DNA of 64,000 nucleotides from contig JAACFB010000009.1 in NCBI GenBank assembly GCA_009937615.1, forward strand, positions 1 to 64,000. The letters run 5' to 3'. Origin of the DNA: Gammaproteobacteria bacterium. GTDB lineage: Bacteria; Pseudomonadota; Gammaproteobacteria; Steroidobacterales; Woeseiaceae. Below the pieces are notes generated by a model. It made no database searches, was not told the DNA's origin, and worked only from the letters and a program-made list of their open reading frames with translations. The position numbers were made by a program, and so were the translations under genes. This document shows, one piece after another, positions 36,178 through 45,454 of this stretch (position 1 is the first letter of the stretch; the number at the start of each line of letters is the position of its first letter).

Positions 36178-37056
36178 ATGCTGCCGCTGGGTGACTTCAT
36201 CCATTTGGGCATCACCGGCATAGCGCAAGGCTGCGCTTACGGGCTGATCGCGCTCGGCTTTGTCCTTATTTACAAGGCAACCGAGGTCGTCAACTTCGCT
36301 CATGGCGAGTTCATGATGCTTGGCGCCTTTGCCGTCCTCACTTTTTCTGAAGTGCTCGGATGGGGCTTCTGGCCCGCTTTCGTTCTCGGCTGCCTGTCGA
36401 TCGCGGTCGTCGGCTACCTCGTCGATGCGCATATCATGCGTCGTATCATCGGCGAATCGCAGGCGAGCATCTTTATCCTGACTGTCGCTTTCGGTTTTAT
36501 CTTCCGGGCGCTTGCCGGGATGATTTTCGGCTGGAATACGCATTCACTCGATACGCCGTTCGACGGCAAGATCGCATTTGGCAGCCTCGTCGAGGTCAAC
36601 GTCGACCGCATTGCTATTATCGTTGCGACCGTGATTCTCGTCGCCGCGATCTATGCATTTTTCGGACGCACTCGCTACGGCATTGCCATGCAGGCGGCGT
36701 CGCAAAATCAGCTGGCGGCCTATTACATGGGTATTCCGGTCAAGCGCCTGGTCTCGGCAACCTGGGCGATCGGCGCATTCATCGCCGCGGCTGCAGGCGC
36801 CTTGCTGGCCCCCGTCACGCAAATCGATACGACGATCGGGCTGCTCGGTATCAAAGCCCTCGCCGGGGCAATCGTCGGCGGCTTCGGCTCGATTCCGGGC
36901 GCACTCCTGGGCTGCATACTGATAGGCGTGATCGAGCCGTTCGCCGATTACTACCTGCCCGGTATCAAGGGCGTGTCGGCCTACGTTGTCATGCTGGTCG
37001 TCCTGTTTGTGCGGCCCGAAGGGTTGATCGTGCAGACCTACCAGAAGAAGGTCTGA
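36178..37056 (+). CDS. livH: Branched-chain amino-acid-type ABC permease LivH
   Basis: A 292-residue LivH-family permease with about eight transmembrane helices. Conserved stretches: ITGIAQGCAYGLIALGFVLI and ATEVVNFAHGEFMMLGAF at the N-terminus and GGFGSIPGALLGCILIG near the end, the EAA-like coupling region. First gene of a six-gene run (livH, livM, livG, livF, acyl-CoA ligase, binding protein). The substrate may be an amino acid, but the ligase in the operon suggests an acid that is converted to its CoA ester. Confidence 0.92.
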   Translation: MLPLGDFIHLGITGIAQGCAYGLIALGFVLIYKATEVVNFAHGEFMMLGAFAVLTFSEVLGWGFWPAFVLGCLSIAVVGYLVDAHIMRRIIGESQASIFILTVAFGFIFRALAGMIFGWNTHSLDTPFDGKIAFGSLVEVNVDRIAIIVATVILVAAIYAFFGRTRYGIAMQAASQNQLAAYYMGIPVKRLVSATWAIGAFIAAAAGALLAPVTQIDTTIGLLGIKALAGAIVGGFGSIPGALLGCILIGVIEPFADYYLPGIKGVSAYVVMLVVLFVRPEGLIVQTYQKKV

Positions 37057-37059
37057 GCG

Positions 37060-38136
37060 ATGCAGTTTCTTTTCAAGACGCATTACAACGACGATATTCG
37101 CTTTCTGGCGAAGACCGGGGAAAAGATTCGTGTCGCATTGGTGATCGGTCTGCTGCTCGTCGCTCCGCTCCTGTTTTCGGATTACTACCTGGCCGAGCTC
37201 GGGCTGCTGCTCGTTTACGCGATTGCCGGCGTCGGCCTGATGGTCCTGACGGGCCATACGGGGCAGGTCAGTTTCGGGCACGCGGGCTTTCTCGGTATCG
37301 GCGCCTACACGCACGCGATACTGACGTCGCACGGCATGCCCTTCAGCCTTTCGATCCTGCTGACGATATTGTTAGCCGGCGCCCTCGGCATGGTAATCGG
37401 CCGGTCGGCGTCGAAGATGCACGGATTCTATCTCGCCATCGCGACGCTCGCTTTCGGTATCCTGATCGAAACCGTCTTCGGCGAATGGACGGCCCTGACC
37501 GGCGGGCATGCCGGATTCGCCGTGCCGGGTCTGAAGGTCTTCGGCGTATCGCTCGCCGCGGCGTGGCAGCAGTATTACGTCGACCTGTTATTCGCCGTGG
37601 TCGTCATCGGCGGCGCATCAAACCTGTTCCGCTCGCCGACCGGGCGCTCTTTCGTCGCCGTGCGCGACTCGGAGCTCTCCGCGCGCTGTCTCGGCGTCAA
37701 CGTCGAGTGGGTCAAGATCCAGTCGTTCGGCGTCAGTGCTGCGATCACGGGACTGGCAGGCGCGCTGCTAGCGCACCACCTTACCTACATCGTGCCCGAG
37801 ACGTTCGGGGTTCTTGAATCACTCAAGCTGCTGCTGATGATCGTCGTCGGCGGGCTCGGCAGTATTCTCGGGGCGGTGCTCGGTGCGATCTTTATCTCGG
37901 TGTTGCCGGTCGCGCTGAGCTTTCTGAAAGACATCCTGCCACCGTCCATCGGGCAGACCGCCGGGCTCGAGCCGCTGCTCTTCGGAGTGATCATCGTCGT
38001 CGTCATCGTTTTCGAACCGCTTGGCTTGTATGGGCGCTGGATGAAGCTGCGCTTCTTTTTCGAGACGTTCCCGTATTACCGCAAGTCGTCATTCGTGCGG
38101 CAGAAGTCTTACCTGAAAACGGAGCGACTGCGATGA
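37060..38136 (+). CDS. livM: Branched-chain amino-acid-type ABC permease LivM
   Basis: A 358-residue LivM-family permease starting 3 nt after livH. Core motif LTGHTGQVSFGHAGFLGIGA with the usual helices, and the coupling loop VVGGLGSILGAVLGAIFI. A C-terminal extension (WMKLRFFFETFPYYRKSSFV) is longer and more basic than in E. coli LivM. It overlaps livG by 4 nt (ATGA). Confidence 0.92.
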   Translation: MQFLFKTHYNDDIRFLAKTGEKIRVALVIGLLLVAPLLFSDYYLAELGLLLVYAIAGVGLMVLTGHTGQVSFGHAGFLGIGAYTHAILTSHGMPFSLSILLTILLAGALGMVIGRSASKMHGFYLAIATLAFGILIETVFGEWTALTGGHAGFAVPGLKVFGVSLAAAWQQYYVDLLFAVVVIGGASNLFRSPTGRSFVAVRDSELSARCLGVNVEWVKIQSFGVSAAITGLAGALLAHHLTYIVPETFGVLESLKLLLMIVVGGLGSILGAVLGAIFISVLPVALSFLKDILPPSIGQTAGLEPLLFGVIIVVVIVFEPLGLYGRWMKLRFFFETFPYYRKSSFVRQKSYLKTERLR

Positions 38137-38906
38137 GGCCGCGGCAAACGCTGTCGGTGCGCAACCTGTCGATCGAGTTCGGCGGCGTGCACGCCGTCGA
38201 GGATGTGTCGTTCGACGTCGAGCCCGGCGAGGTGTTTGCAATAATCGGTCCTAACGGGGCGGGCAAAAGCACTATTTTCAACCTCATAAGCCGCCTGTAC
38301 GAGCCGACCGCAGGCACGATTCAATATGGCGATCAGGACCTGCTGCAACTGCCGGCGCACAAGGTGGTGCAGGCCGGCATCGGCAGGACGTTTCAGAACA
38401 TCGAGCTGTTCGAGCACGCCACCGTGCTGCAGAATCTTCTCGTCGGCCGCCACTGCCACGCTCGTGCCAACCCGTTCACAAATTTCCTGTTCTGGCCAGG
38501 CGTGCGGGCAGCCGAAATTGAGCACCGCAGGAAGATCGAGGACATCATCGACCTGATGGAGATTGCTCAGTATCGCGATGTAAAGATTTCGGATCTCTCC
38601 TACGGCGCGCGCAAGAATGTCGAACTCGCGCGGGCGCTTTGCGCCGAGCCCTCGCTGCTGCTGCTCGATGAGCCGGCGTCCGGACTCAATAACGAGGAAA
38701 CCGACGACGTCTCCTTCTGGCTCGAGGACATCAAGCACGATCTCGGCGTGACGATCATCATGGTCGAGCACGACATGAATCTCGTCGGTCGCGTGGCGGA
38801 TCGGGTCATGGCGGTCAACGACGGAAAACTGGTCGCGATCGGCACGCCGGATGAGATTCGTGACGATGCCGAAGTCCAGCGCGCCTATCTCGGGGTCGCC
38901 ACATGA
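38133..38906 (+). CDS. livG: ABC transporter ATP-binding protein LivG
   Basis: A 257-residue ATPase. Walker A GPNGAGKST near residue 45, Walker B LLLLDEP near residue 175. The signature is LSYGARKNVELARAL, where the usual Gln/Arg-rich stretch is replaced by ARKN, a small deviation common in LivG. It overlaps livM and livF by 4 nt each, so the operon is tightly coupled. Confidence 0.93.
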   Translation: MRPRQTLSVRNLSIEFGGVHAVEDVSFDVEPGEVFAIIGPNGAGKSTIFNLISRLYEPTAGTIQYGDQDLLQLPAHKVVQAGIGRTFQNIELFEHATVLQNLLVGRHCHARANPFTNFLFWPGVRAAEIEHRRKIEDIIDLMEIAQYRDVKISDLSYGARKNVELARALCAEPSLLLLDEPASGLNNEETDDVSFWLEDIKHDLGVTIIMVEHDMNLVGRVADRVMAVNDGKLVAIGTPDEIRDDAEVQRAYLGVAT

Positions 38907-39676
38907 CGCCGCCGCTTTTGGAAATGCGCAACATCGAGACCTACTACGGTCCGATCATGGCGATTCGCGGCGTCAGCCTGATTGTCGAAGAGGGCGAGAT
39001 TGTGACGGTGCTCGGGGCCAACGGGGCTGGCAAGACCACGCTGTTGAAGACCGCAACCGGCGCGCTCGACAGTAACAAGGGCCAGGTCCTGCTCGACGGT
39101 CACGAGATACAGTGCCGCGATCCGGACTGGGTTGCGCGCCAGGGCATCGCCCACGTGCCGGAGGGTCGCGAGGTGTTCCCGTTTCTGACGGTTGCCGAAA
39201 ATCTCGCGATGGGCGCCTACAATCGCCGCGACAAAAAAGCGATCGCCGCCGATCTTGAAACGGTCTACGATTATTTCCCGGTGCTGCGCAAGCTGCGCCA
39301 CAAGATGTCGACGTATCTTTCGGGCGGTCAACAGCAGATGCTCGCAATCGGGCGCGGTTTCATGGCGCGGCCGCGGCTCTTGTTGCTCGACGAACCCTCA
39401 CTGGGTCTGTCGCCCGTGCTGGTGCAGGAGATTTTTGACATCATCACCCGCCTCAACCAGGAGCAGGGCTTGACGATTCTCCTCGTCGAGCAGAACGCAA
39501 ACGTCGCACTCAACGTGTCGCAGCGTGGCTACGTCATGGAAGTGGGTGGCATGGTTATGGACGGGCCCAGCGACAAGCTTCTCGACAGCGAGGACATAAA
39601 GGAATTTTATCTCGGCAAGAAAGACGAGGGCGTGCGCGGGCGGCGGCGCTGGAAGAAGAGGAAGACCTGGCGTTGA
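38903..39676 (+). CDS. livF: ABC transporter ATP-binding protein LivF
   Basis: A 257-residue ATPase. Walker A GANGAGKTT, signature LSGGQQQMLAIGR, Walker B LLLLDEPSLGL and an intact H loop. The C-terminus ends in an Arg/Lys-rich tail (GVRGRRRWKKRKTWR) beyond the usual LivF end. Its stop overlaps the TTG start of the acyl-CoA ligase. Confidence 0.93.
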   Translation: MTPPLLEMRNIETYYGPIMAIRGVSLIVEEGEIVTVLGANGAGKTTLLKTATGALDSNKGQVLLDGHEIQCRDPDWVARQGIAHVPEGREVFPFLTVAENLAMGAYNRRDKKAIAADLETVYDYFPVLRKLRHKMSTYLSGGQQQMLAIGRGFMARPRLLLLDEPSLGLSPVLVQEIFDIITRLNQEQGLTILLVEQNANVALNVSQRGYVMEVGGMVMDGPSDKLLDSEDIKEFYLGKKDEGVRGRRRWKKRKTWR

Positions 39677-41508
39677 ACGACGGGGTGCCGGGCAAATTCA
39701 TCGAGATCGACGGCTGTGACACGCTGCCGAAATTATTCCTCAAGCGGTCGATCGAGCGTGGTGAGCGGATTGCGATGCGCGAGAAGGACTTTGGCATCTG
39801 GCAGAGCTACTCGTGGAATGACTATCGCGAGCGCGCTTTCGAGATAGCTCATGGCCTGCTGTCGCTCGGCTTGCAGCGCGGCGACGTCGTCTCGATCCAG
39901 AGCGAGGATTGCCGCGAATGGCTATGGGCCGACATCGGCGCGATGCTGGCCGGCGGCGTCGTGAACGGCATTTATCCGACCTACCAGTCGCGCCAGGTCG
40001 AGCATGCGCTCAGCGACTCGAACTGCCGGTTTCTGTTCGTCGAGGACGAGGAGCAACTCGATAAATACCTCGAAATCGAGGCATCGCTGCCCGGCATCGA
40101 GAAAGTCTATGTTTTCGACTGGCGGGGGCTGCGCGGCTTCCAGCACGACAAGGTTGCCCCGATCGAGAAGCTTTACAAGATCGGCGACAGGTTCGGGCGC
40201 GACAACCGGGGACTGATCGAGACGATCGCCGCGGAGGGCAGTGGCGACGATCTTGCCGCGCTGGTCTATACATCGGGCACGACCGGCATGCCAAAGGGGG
40301 CGATGCTCTCGCAACGCTACATCGTCTTCCAGATGCGGCTCGCACCCGAGTATCTGCGGCAGACGGCGGACGACGAGCTTCTGACCTACCTGCCGCTCTG
40401 CCACATCGCCGAACGGGTCTTTTCGTGCTGGCTGCCGCTAGCGCACGGCGCGACGATTAATTTCGCGGAGAGTCCCGAGACCGTCATGCAGAACCTGCAG
40501 GAGGTTTCACCGACCTATATGTTCGCCGTACCCCGGGTCTGGGAGAAGTTTTACTCGCGGGTCACGACGGCGATGTCCGAGGCGACCTGGGTCGGCAGAA
40601 AGGCCTTCGGGTTGGCGCTGGCGGTCGGCAGGCGGCGCGCCGACAAGCTACAGCGACAGCAATCGCTGACGATCGTCGACAAGCTGCTGTTCGAGATCGC
40701 CGATCGCACGGTGTTTCGCAATATCAAGCGGGTGCTTGGGCTCGATCGGGCAAAAAAAGCCGCGACTGCGGCAGCTCCCATATCCCCGGATCTCCTCAAG
40801 TGGTTCCTCGCAATTGGCATCGAGATCGATGAGCTTTGGGGCCAGACCGAGATCGGCATCGTGACGAGCACGAAGCAGGGCGTATTTCGTTTCGGCAAGG
40901 TCGGCGTGCCGTTCCCGGGCACGGAAGTGCGCATTGACGACAACGGCGAAATCATTGCGCGCTCGGATGGCCAGTTCGACGGTTATCTGAATCTTCCCGA
41001 CAAAACCGCCGAGACGATCGTCGACGGCTGGATTCGAACGGGAGATGTCGGCAAGCTTGACGAGGAAGGTTACCTGTCGCTCACCGACCGGCTCAAGGAC
41101 ATTATCATCACGGCCGGCGGCAAAAACATCACACCGTCGGTCATGGAGAATGAACTAAAGTTCTCTCCGTACATATCGGATGCCGTCATCATCGGCGACG
41201 CGCGCAAGTACCTGACCTGCCTCGTCATGATCGATCAGGAGAACGTCGAGCATTATGCCCAGACGCATTCGGTGCCATTCACCGATTACCGATCGCTATG
41301 CGCGCGTCCCGAGATCGTCGAATTGATTGACAAGGAAGTGACGCGCGTCAACCATGGCTTTTCGAGCGTCGAGCAGGTCAAGAAGTTCAGGCTGATCGAT
41401 GTATTATTGACGGCAGAAGACGAAGAGCTGACGCCGACGATGAAGCTCAAACGCAGCTACGTCAGCCGGAAGTACAGCGATCTAATCGAATCGATGTATT
41501 CGGGCTGA
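39673..41508 (+). CDS. AMP-forming acyl-CoA synthetase (long-chain type)
   Basis: A 611-residue adenylate-forming ligase starting at TTG 39673. Motifs: YTSGTTGMPKGAMLS (AMP binding), DELLTYLPLCHIAERVF, DELWGQTEIG (acyl-adenylate motif), WIRTGDVGKLDEEGYLSLTD and KNITPSVMENELKFSPYISD. It resembles long-chain or medium-chain acyl-CoA ligases. Its place inside a liv-type operon suggests it activates the imported substrate. Its stop overlaps the next start by 1 nt. Confidence 0.9.
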   Translation: MNDGVPGKFIEIDGCDTLPKLFLKRSIERGERIAMREKDFGIWQSYSWNDYRERAFEIAHGLLSLGLQRGDVVSIQSEDCREWLWADIGAMLAGGVVNGIYPTYQSRQVEHALSDSNCRFLFVEDEEQLDKYLEIEASLPGIEKVYVFDWRGLRGFQHDKVAPIEKLYKIGDRFGRDNRGLIETIAAEGSGDDLAALVYTSGTTGMPKGAMLSQRYIVFQMRLAPEYLRQTADDELLTYLPLCHIAERVFSCWLPLAHGATINFAESPETVMQNLQEVSPTYMFAVPRVWEKFYSRVTTAMSEATWVGRKAFGLALAVGRRRADKLQRQQSLTIVDKLLFEIADRTVFRNIKRVLGLDRAKKAATAAAPISPDLLKWFLAIGIEIDELWGQTEIGIVTSTKQGVFRFGKVGVPFPGTEVRIDDNGEIIARSDGQFDGYLNLPDKTAETIVDGWIRTGDVGKLDEEGYLSLTDRLKDIIITAGGKNITPSVMENELKFSPYISDAVIIGDARKYLTCLVMIDQENVEHYAQTHSVPFTDYRSLCARPEIVELIDKEVTRVNHGFSSVEQVKKFRLIDVLLTAEDEELTPTMKLKRSYVSRKYSDLIESMYSG

Positions 41509-41531
41509 TGAGCCCGGGAGATAGTGGTCAA

Positions 41532-42716
41532 ATGAAGAAATGGATCGCACTGATAGCTGTCGTTATCGCGGGTTGCGGGGGGCAGGAGGGCGCGCCGCAG
41601 GGCGAGACGACGCGCGGCGTCACAGCCGATGAAATAGTGATAGGAACGCATACCGACCTGTCGGGTGGCCTGGCGATACTGGGCGTGCCGATAACCATTG
41701 GTCAGCGCATGCGTTACGAGGAGGCTAACGACGCGGGCGGTATACACGGCCGGAAGATTCGGCTTGTCGCCGAAGATTCGCAATACCAGATGCCGATAGC
41801 GGTGAAAGCGACGAACAAGCTGCTTAACGTCGACAATATCTTCCTGATGGTCGGCAGCATGGGCACGCCGATGAACATCGCCTTGATGCCACGCATGTTC
41901 GAGGCGGGTGTACCGAGCTTGTTTCCCGTGACGGCCGCGACGCAGATGTACGAGCCGCTGCATCCGATGAAGTTCGCGTACTTTGTCAGTTACCGCGACC
42001 AGATTCGCGGCGCCATGGCGCACCTGATCAAGCAGCACGACTACGGGAAAGTATGTGCACAGGTTCTTGCTAACGACTATGGCGGGGAGGTCGAGGTAGG
42101 CTACCGACAAGTGGTTGAGGAACATGGCCTCGAGTCCGTCTATCTCGGCCGGCACAAAGCCGGCGAGACCGACTTCGTTGGCACGGTGACGGCCATCAAA
42201 AATTCGGGTTGCGAATTGCTGGCGCTTGGCCCCCTGGTCAAGGACGCGATCCTCATTTACACCGCCGCGCGGGACGCGGGCTGGGACGCGCCAATCGTGT
42301 CGAACATGGTGCCTTACGTGCCCGAAGTCGCAGCCGCGGCAGACGGCGCCATGGATGGGTTTTACGTGGCTGCGTCATACTATTTTCCCGACTTCGAGAC
42401 GGAAAGGGCGGCTGGCTCATGGGCCGGAGACTGGTCCGGGAGATACATGGAGAAGTATGGTGAGGAGCCGGCGCCACAAACGGTCGTTGGCTACGTTATG
42501 GGCGATCTCGTCGTAAGTGCGCTTCAAGCCGCGGGGCCCGATCCGACGGTCGATAAAGTGCTGGCTGCGCTCGAAACGGTCGACTATTACGAGGACCCGT
42601 TCGGCGGCCCGTCACTGTCCTTCAGCCCGACCAAGCACCAGGGTGGCGATTACCTGTACCTGTACCAGGTCAGGGATGGAAAATGGGAGATTGTCGAGAA
42701 GAACCTGCCGTATTAG
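41532..42716 (+). CDS. Liv-type substrate-binding lipoprotein
   Basis: A 394-residue periplasmic binding protein (Peripla_BP_6 type). Start at ATG 41532 with GGGAG 11 nt upstream; ATG 41508 would give an 8-residue extension. The lipobox is VIAGC, so the protein is lipid-anchored, as expected for some binding proteins. Core: IVIGTHTDLSGGLAILGVPI, NDAGGIHGRKIRLVAEDSQY and the C-terminal lobe. It feeds the LivHMGF transporter. Confidence 0.9.
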   Translation: MKKWIALIAVVIAGCGGQEGAPQGETTRGVTADEIVIGTHTDLSGGLAILGVPITIGQRMRYEEANDAGGIHGRKIRLVAEDSQYQMPIAVKATNKLLNVDNIFLMVGSMGTPMNIALMPRMFEAGVPSLFPVTAATQMYEPLHPMKFAYFVSYRDQIRGAMAHLIKQHDYGKVCAQVLANDYGGEVEVGYRQVVEEHGLESVYLGRHKAGETDFVGTVTAIKNSGCELLALGPLVKDAILIYTAARDAGWDAPIVSNMVPYVPEVAAAADGAMDGFYVAASYYFPDFETERAAGSWAGDWSGRYMEKYGEEPAPQTVVGYVMGDLVVSALQAAGPDPTVDKVLAALETVDYYEDPFGGPSLSFSPTKHQGGDYLYLYQVRDGKWEIVEKNLPY

Positions 42717-42740
42717 CCACGAGGTTGCGGCAGCGGCAAG

Positions 42741-43127
42741 TCAGACGTGGGGCAGGTACTTTTGCCGGTACTCGGCAGGCGGCATGTCGTACCAGGACTT
42801 GAACGCGGTCGTGAAAGAGCTGATGCTCGAGTAACCCAGCAGCATTGCAACTTCGAGCGCCTTGAGGCGGTTGTCACTCAGATAATTGACGGCGAGCACT
42901 GCCCGTACTTCGTTCAGTACTTTCTGAAAGCTTGTCTTTTCGGCGCGCAGGCGGCGTTGCAGCGTACGACGGCTGAGTTTAAGGGCCCGGCAGGCCGCAT
43001 CGGCGTTTGCCTCACCCTCCGCCAGTAATTCGGCCAGCCTGCGTTTCAGCTGCGCGGCGATATTGTCCTGTGCGTAAAGAGACCTGAGGTATTTTTCCGC
43101 TTGTTCGATGAGTTGACCGTACATCAC
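42741..43127 (-). CDS. AraC-type helix-turn-helix protein, effector domain absent
   Basis: A 128-residue protein made almost only of the AraC DNA-binding domain (NADAACRALKLSRRTLQRRL then YLSDNRLKALEVAMLLGYSS). Relatives with this domain have about 200 more N-terminal residues for effector binding. There is only 40 nt between this start and the divergent enoyl-CoA hydratase frame, so the N-terminal domain is absent, not mis-called. It may be a truncated remnant or a stand-alone regulator of the adjacent catabolic genes. Confidence 0.7.
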   Translation of the reverse strand: MMYGQLIEQAEKYLRSLYAQDNIAAQLKRRLAELLAEGEANADAACRALKLSRRTLQRRLRAEKTSFQKVLNEVRAVLAVNYLSDNRLKALEVAMLLGYSSISSFTTAFKSWYDMPPAEYRQKYLPHV

Positions 43128-43236
43128 CGGGAAATCGTACCAGAGATTAAGGGGCAGGTTTTGATTTATGGCAGAAATAAACCAGCGCCTTTTTCAATTC
43201 AGTAAACTATCCCTCGATCTGAATAAGGAAATACCA

Positions 43237-45330
43237 ATGAATTCACCCGTCAGTTACGAGATCGTCGATTCGATCGGCGTTATCACGGTCGATAATCCGC
43301 CCGTCAATGCATTATCCCACGCTGTACGCGAGGGCATCCTCGATGCGATCCACGTGACGAAGAGCGATGAGTCCAGGGCCGTTGTCATCTTGTGCGCCGG
43401 CCGTACGTTTATCGCCGGCGCCGACATCACCGAATTCGGCAAGCCGCCGTTGGAACCTTACTTGCCGGACCTCCTGAACGAGATCGAAGCCTCGGAAAAA
43501 GTCGTGATTGCGGCTCTGCACGGCACGGTACTGGGCGGCGGCTTCGAAACGGCGCTGGCTTGCCACTACCGCATTGCGCTGGATTCGGCCAAGGTGGGTT
43601 TTCCAGAGGTCAAGCTGGGCCTGTTCCCGGGCGCGGGCGGCACACAGCGCGTACCGAGGCTCACGGGCATCGAAGCGGCTGTCGAACTGATGGCTAGCGG
43701 CAACCCGATCGGCGCCGCGCAGGCCGCGGACCTGGGGCTTGTCGATAAGGTGGTCTCGGACGACCTGCGCCAGGCGGCGCTGGAGTATGCCGCCGATCTG
43801 GTCGCGAGCGGCGCACCGATCCGTCGCACGCGCGACCTCGACGTCGAGGCCGTTGACGACGGCGTGTTCGTTGCTATGCAGGCTGAGCTTGCGAAGCGGG
43901 CGCGCGGCCAGATTGCGCCGCTCAAGATGCTCGAGGCCGTAAAAGGCGCCGTGACAATGCCGTTCGAGGAGGGCCTGTTACAGGAACGCGCGCTGTTCTG
44001 GGAACTAATGCAGGGCTCCCAGTCGAGAGCGCTCAGGCATATCTTCTTTGCCGAACGCGAAGCGGCCAAGATCAAGGGGTTGCCTCGGGATGCCACGAGG
44101 CGCGAGATACAGAGCGTCGGCATTATCGGTGGCGGCACGATGGGGGGCGGTATCGCGATGAGTTTCGCCAATGCCGGGTTCGCGGTCACGATGCTGGAAA
44201 TCGATGATGAGGCGCTTGAGCGTGGCCTCTCGATAATCGACAGGAATTATGGCGGCAGCGTCAAGCGCGGCAAGTTAAGCGAGGATCAGGCGAAAACGTG
44301 CCGGGACCGGATCGCAGGCGCGACCGATTACGCGTCCCTGGCCGACTGCGACCTGGTCATCGAGGCTGTTTTCGAAGACCCGCAGCTTAAGAAAACAATC
44401 TTTGCAAAACTCGACGGCGTTTGTAAGGACGGCGCGATCCTTGCGACCAACACGTCCTACCAGGATGTTGACGCAATCGCGGCGGCGACCGGGCGACCTC
44501 AAGATGTGCTCGGCATGCATTTCTTCAGCCCGGCGCACATCATGAAGCTGCTCGAGGTCGTGCGCGGTGCAAAAACGGCTGACGATGTGCTTGCCACGGT
44601 CATGGCGCTGGCCAAAAAGATTCGCAAGGTGCCCGTGATGTCGGGTGTCTGTTATGGATTTATCGGCAATCGCATGCTCGGGCCGTATATGCGCGAAGGA
44701 CAGCTCTGCTTGATTGAAGGCAGCACGCCTTCGGACATCGATACGGCGATGCAGGAATGGGGTATGGCAATGGGTCCGTTAAGCGTTGGCGATCTTGCGG
44801 GACTCGATATTGGCTACAAGGCGCGCGCGGCGCTGCCCGTCGAAGAGCGCGGTGATCCGAAAAGTTACCGCGTATCGGATGCCCTTGTCGAAATGGGGCG
44901 ACTAGGGCAAAAAAGCGGCGCCGGCTTTTACAGCTACGATCCCGAGACTCGCAAGAAGCTCTCGGATCCTGCCGTTTTAGAGATCGTAGAGCGAGAGGCA
45001 GCGGCGCTGGGCATCGAGCGGCGCAACATCGATGCGGGTGAAATAGTCGATCGGTTGATCTATGCGCTCGTCAATGAAGGACTGAAAATCGTAGAGGAGG
45101 GCATCGCGCAGCGGCCCGGCGATATCGACGTTGTCTACGTTTACGGATACGGGTTTCCGGCCTGGCGCGGCGGTCCGATGCACTATGCGGATGAAGTCGG
45201 GCTCGAAAAGGTGCTATCGAGAATCAACGAGTTTCGCCAGCGCTTTGGTGACCACTGGGCGCCGGCGCCTTTGCTCGTGCAACTCGTCGAGGAAGACCTG
45301 ACGCTCGCGGAATGGGCCGCACGCCAATAA
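43237..45330 (+). CDS. Fused enoyl-CoA hydratase / 3-hydroxyacyl-CoA dehydrogenase (FadJ/FadB-like)
   Basis: A 697-residue bifunctional beta-oxidation enzyme starting at ATG 43237 (AAGGAA upstream). The hydratase domain is residues 1-190, with the catalytic Glu pair in GGGFETALAC and VGFPEVKLGL. The dehydrogenase NAD-binding motif is GIIGGGTMGGGIAMSFANAG near residue 295; the catalytic His lies in GMHFFSPAHIMKLLEVV. Two C-terminal 3HCDH domains complete the peroxisomal-type architecture. No thiolase is adjacent. Confidence 0.9.
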   Translation: MNSPVSYEIVDSIGVITVDNPPVNALSHAVREGILDAIHVTKSDESRAVVILCAGRTFIAGADITEFGKPPLEPYLPDLLNEIEASEKVVIAALHGTVLGGGFETALACHYRIALDSAKVGFPEVKLGLFPGAGGTQRVPRLTGIEAAVELMASGNPIGAAQAADLGLVDKVVSDDLRQAALEYAADLVASGAPIRRTRDLDVEAVDDGVFVAMQAELAKRARGQIAPLKMLEAVKGAVTMPFEEGLLQERALFWELMQGSQSRALRHIFFAEREAAKIKGLPRDATRREIQSVGIIGGGTMGGGIAMSFANAGFAVTMLEIDDEALERGLSIIDRNYGGSVKRGKLSEDQAKTCRDRIAGATDYASLADCDLVIEAVFEDPQLKKTIFAKLDGVCKDGAILATNTSYQDVDAIAAATGRPQDVLGMHFFSPAHIMKLLEVVRGAKTADDVLATVMALAKKIRKVPVMSGVCYGFIGNRMLGPYMREGQLCLIEGSTPSDIDTAMQEWGMAMGPLSVGDLAGLDIGYKARAALPVEERGDPKSYRVSDALVEMGRLGQKSGAGFYSYDPETRKKLSDPAVLEIVEREAAALGIERRNIDAGEIVDRLIYALVNEGLKIVEEGIAQRPGDIDVVYVYGYGFPAWRGGPMHYADEVGLEKVLSRINEFRQRFGDHWAPAPLLVQLVEEDLTLAEWAARQ

Positions 45331-45355
45331 CCGTACGCTTACTTTAAAAATTGCA

Positions 45356-45377
45356 CAATCCGGAAATCTACGGATTG
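45356..45377. promoter_or_regulatory. Inverted repeat CAATCCG-N8-CGGATTG
   Basis: A perfect 7 bp inverted repeat 25 nt after the beta-oxidation gene, partly overlapping the TGGCAATTGCCA palindrome. It could end the upstream transcript or act as an operator for hsp20. No T-run follows. Confidence 0.4.
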
Positions 45378-45387
45378 GCAATTGCCA
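45376..45387. promoter_or_regulatory. 12 bp palindrome TGGCAATTGCCA upstream of hsp20
   Basis: A perfect palindrome about 68 nt before the hsp20 start. It overlaps a plausible -35 (TTGGCA, then a -10 near ATATAC 18 nt downstream), so it could be a repressor operator. No classical sigma32 or CIRCE element was seen. Confidence 0.45.
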
Positions 45388-45408
45388 TTGAGGGCGCAAT
45401 ATACCTAT

Positions 45409-45450
45409 CGCCGGAGGAATGCCTCCGGCGGGTGACCCAAAGGAGGTGAG
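45409..45450 (+). promoter_or_regulatory. Hsp20 leader hairpin with possible RNA-thermometer logic
   Basis: A perfect 9 bp stem (CGCCGGAGG / CCTCCGGCG, loop AATG) at 45409-45430, then the Shine-Dalgarno AAAGGAGGTGAG. CCTCC in the 3' arm can pair either with GGAGG in the 5' arm or with the GGAGG of the ribosome site, so the two structures exclude each other. This is typical of leaders that sense temperature or binding factors. Not a known ROSE or fourU sequence. Confidence 0.5.
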
Positions 45451-45454
45451 CGAA

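Noticed and set aside
36360-37817. A 485-codon frame overlapping livH and livM
   Set aside because: It is Arg-rich, with no domain, and shares the strand of two clear permease genes in another frame.
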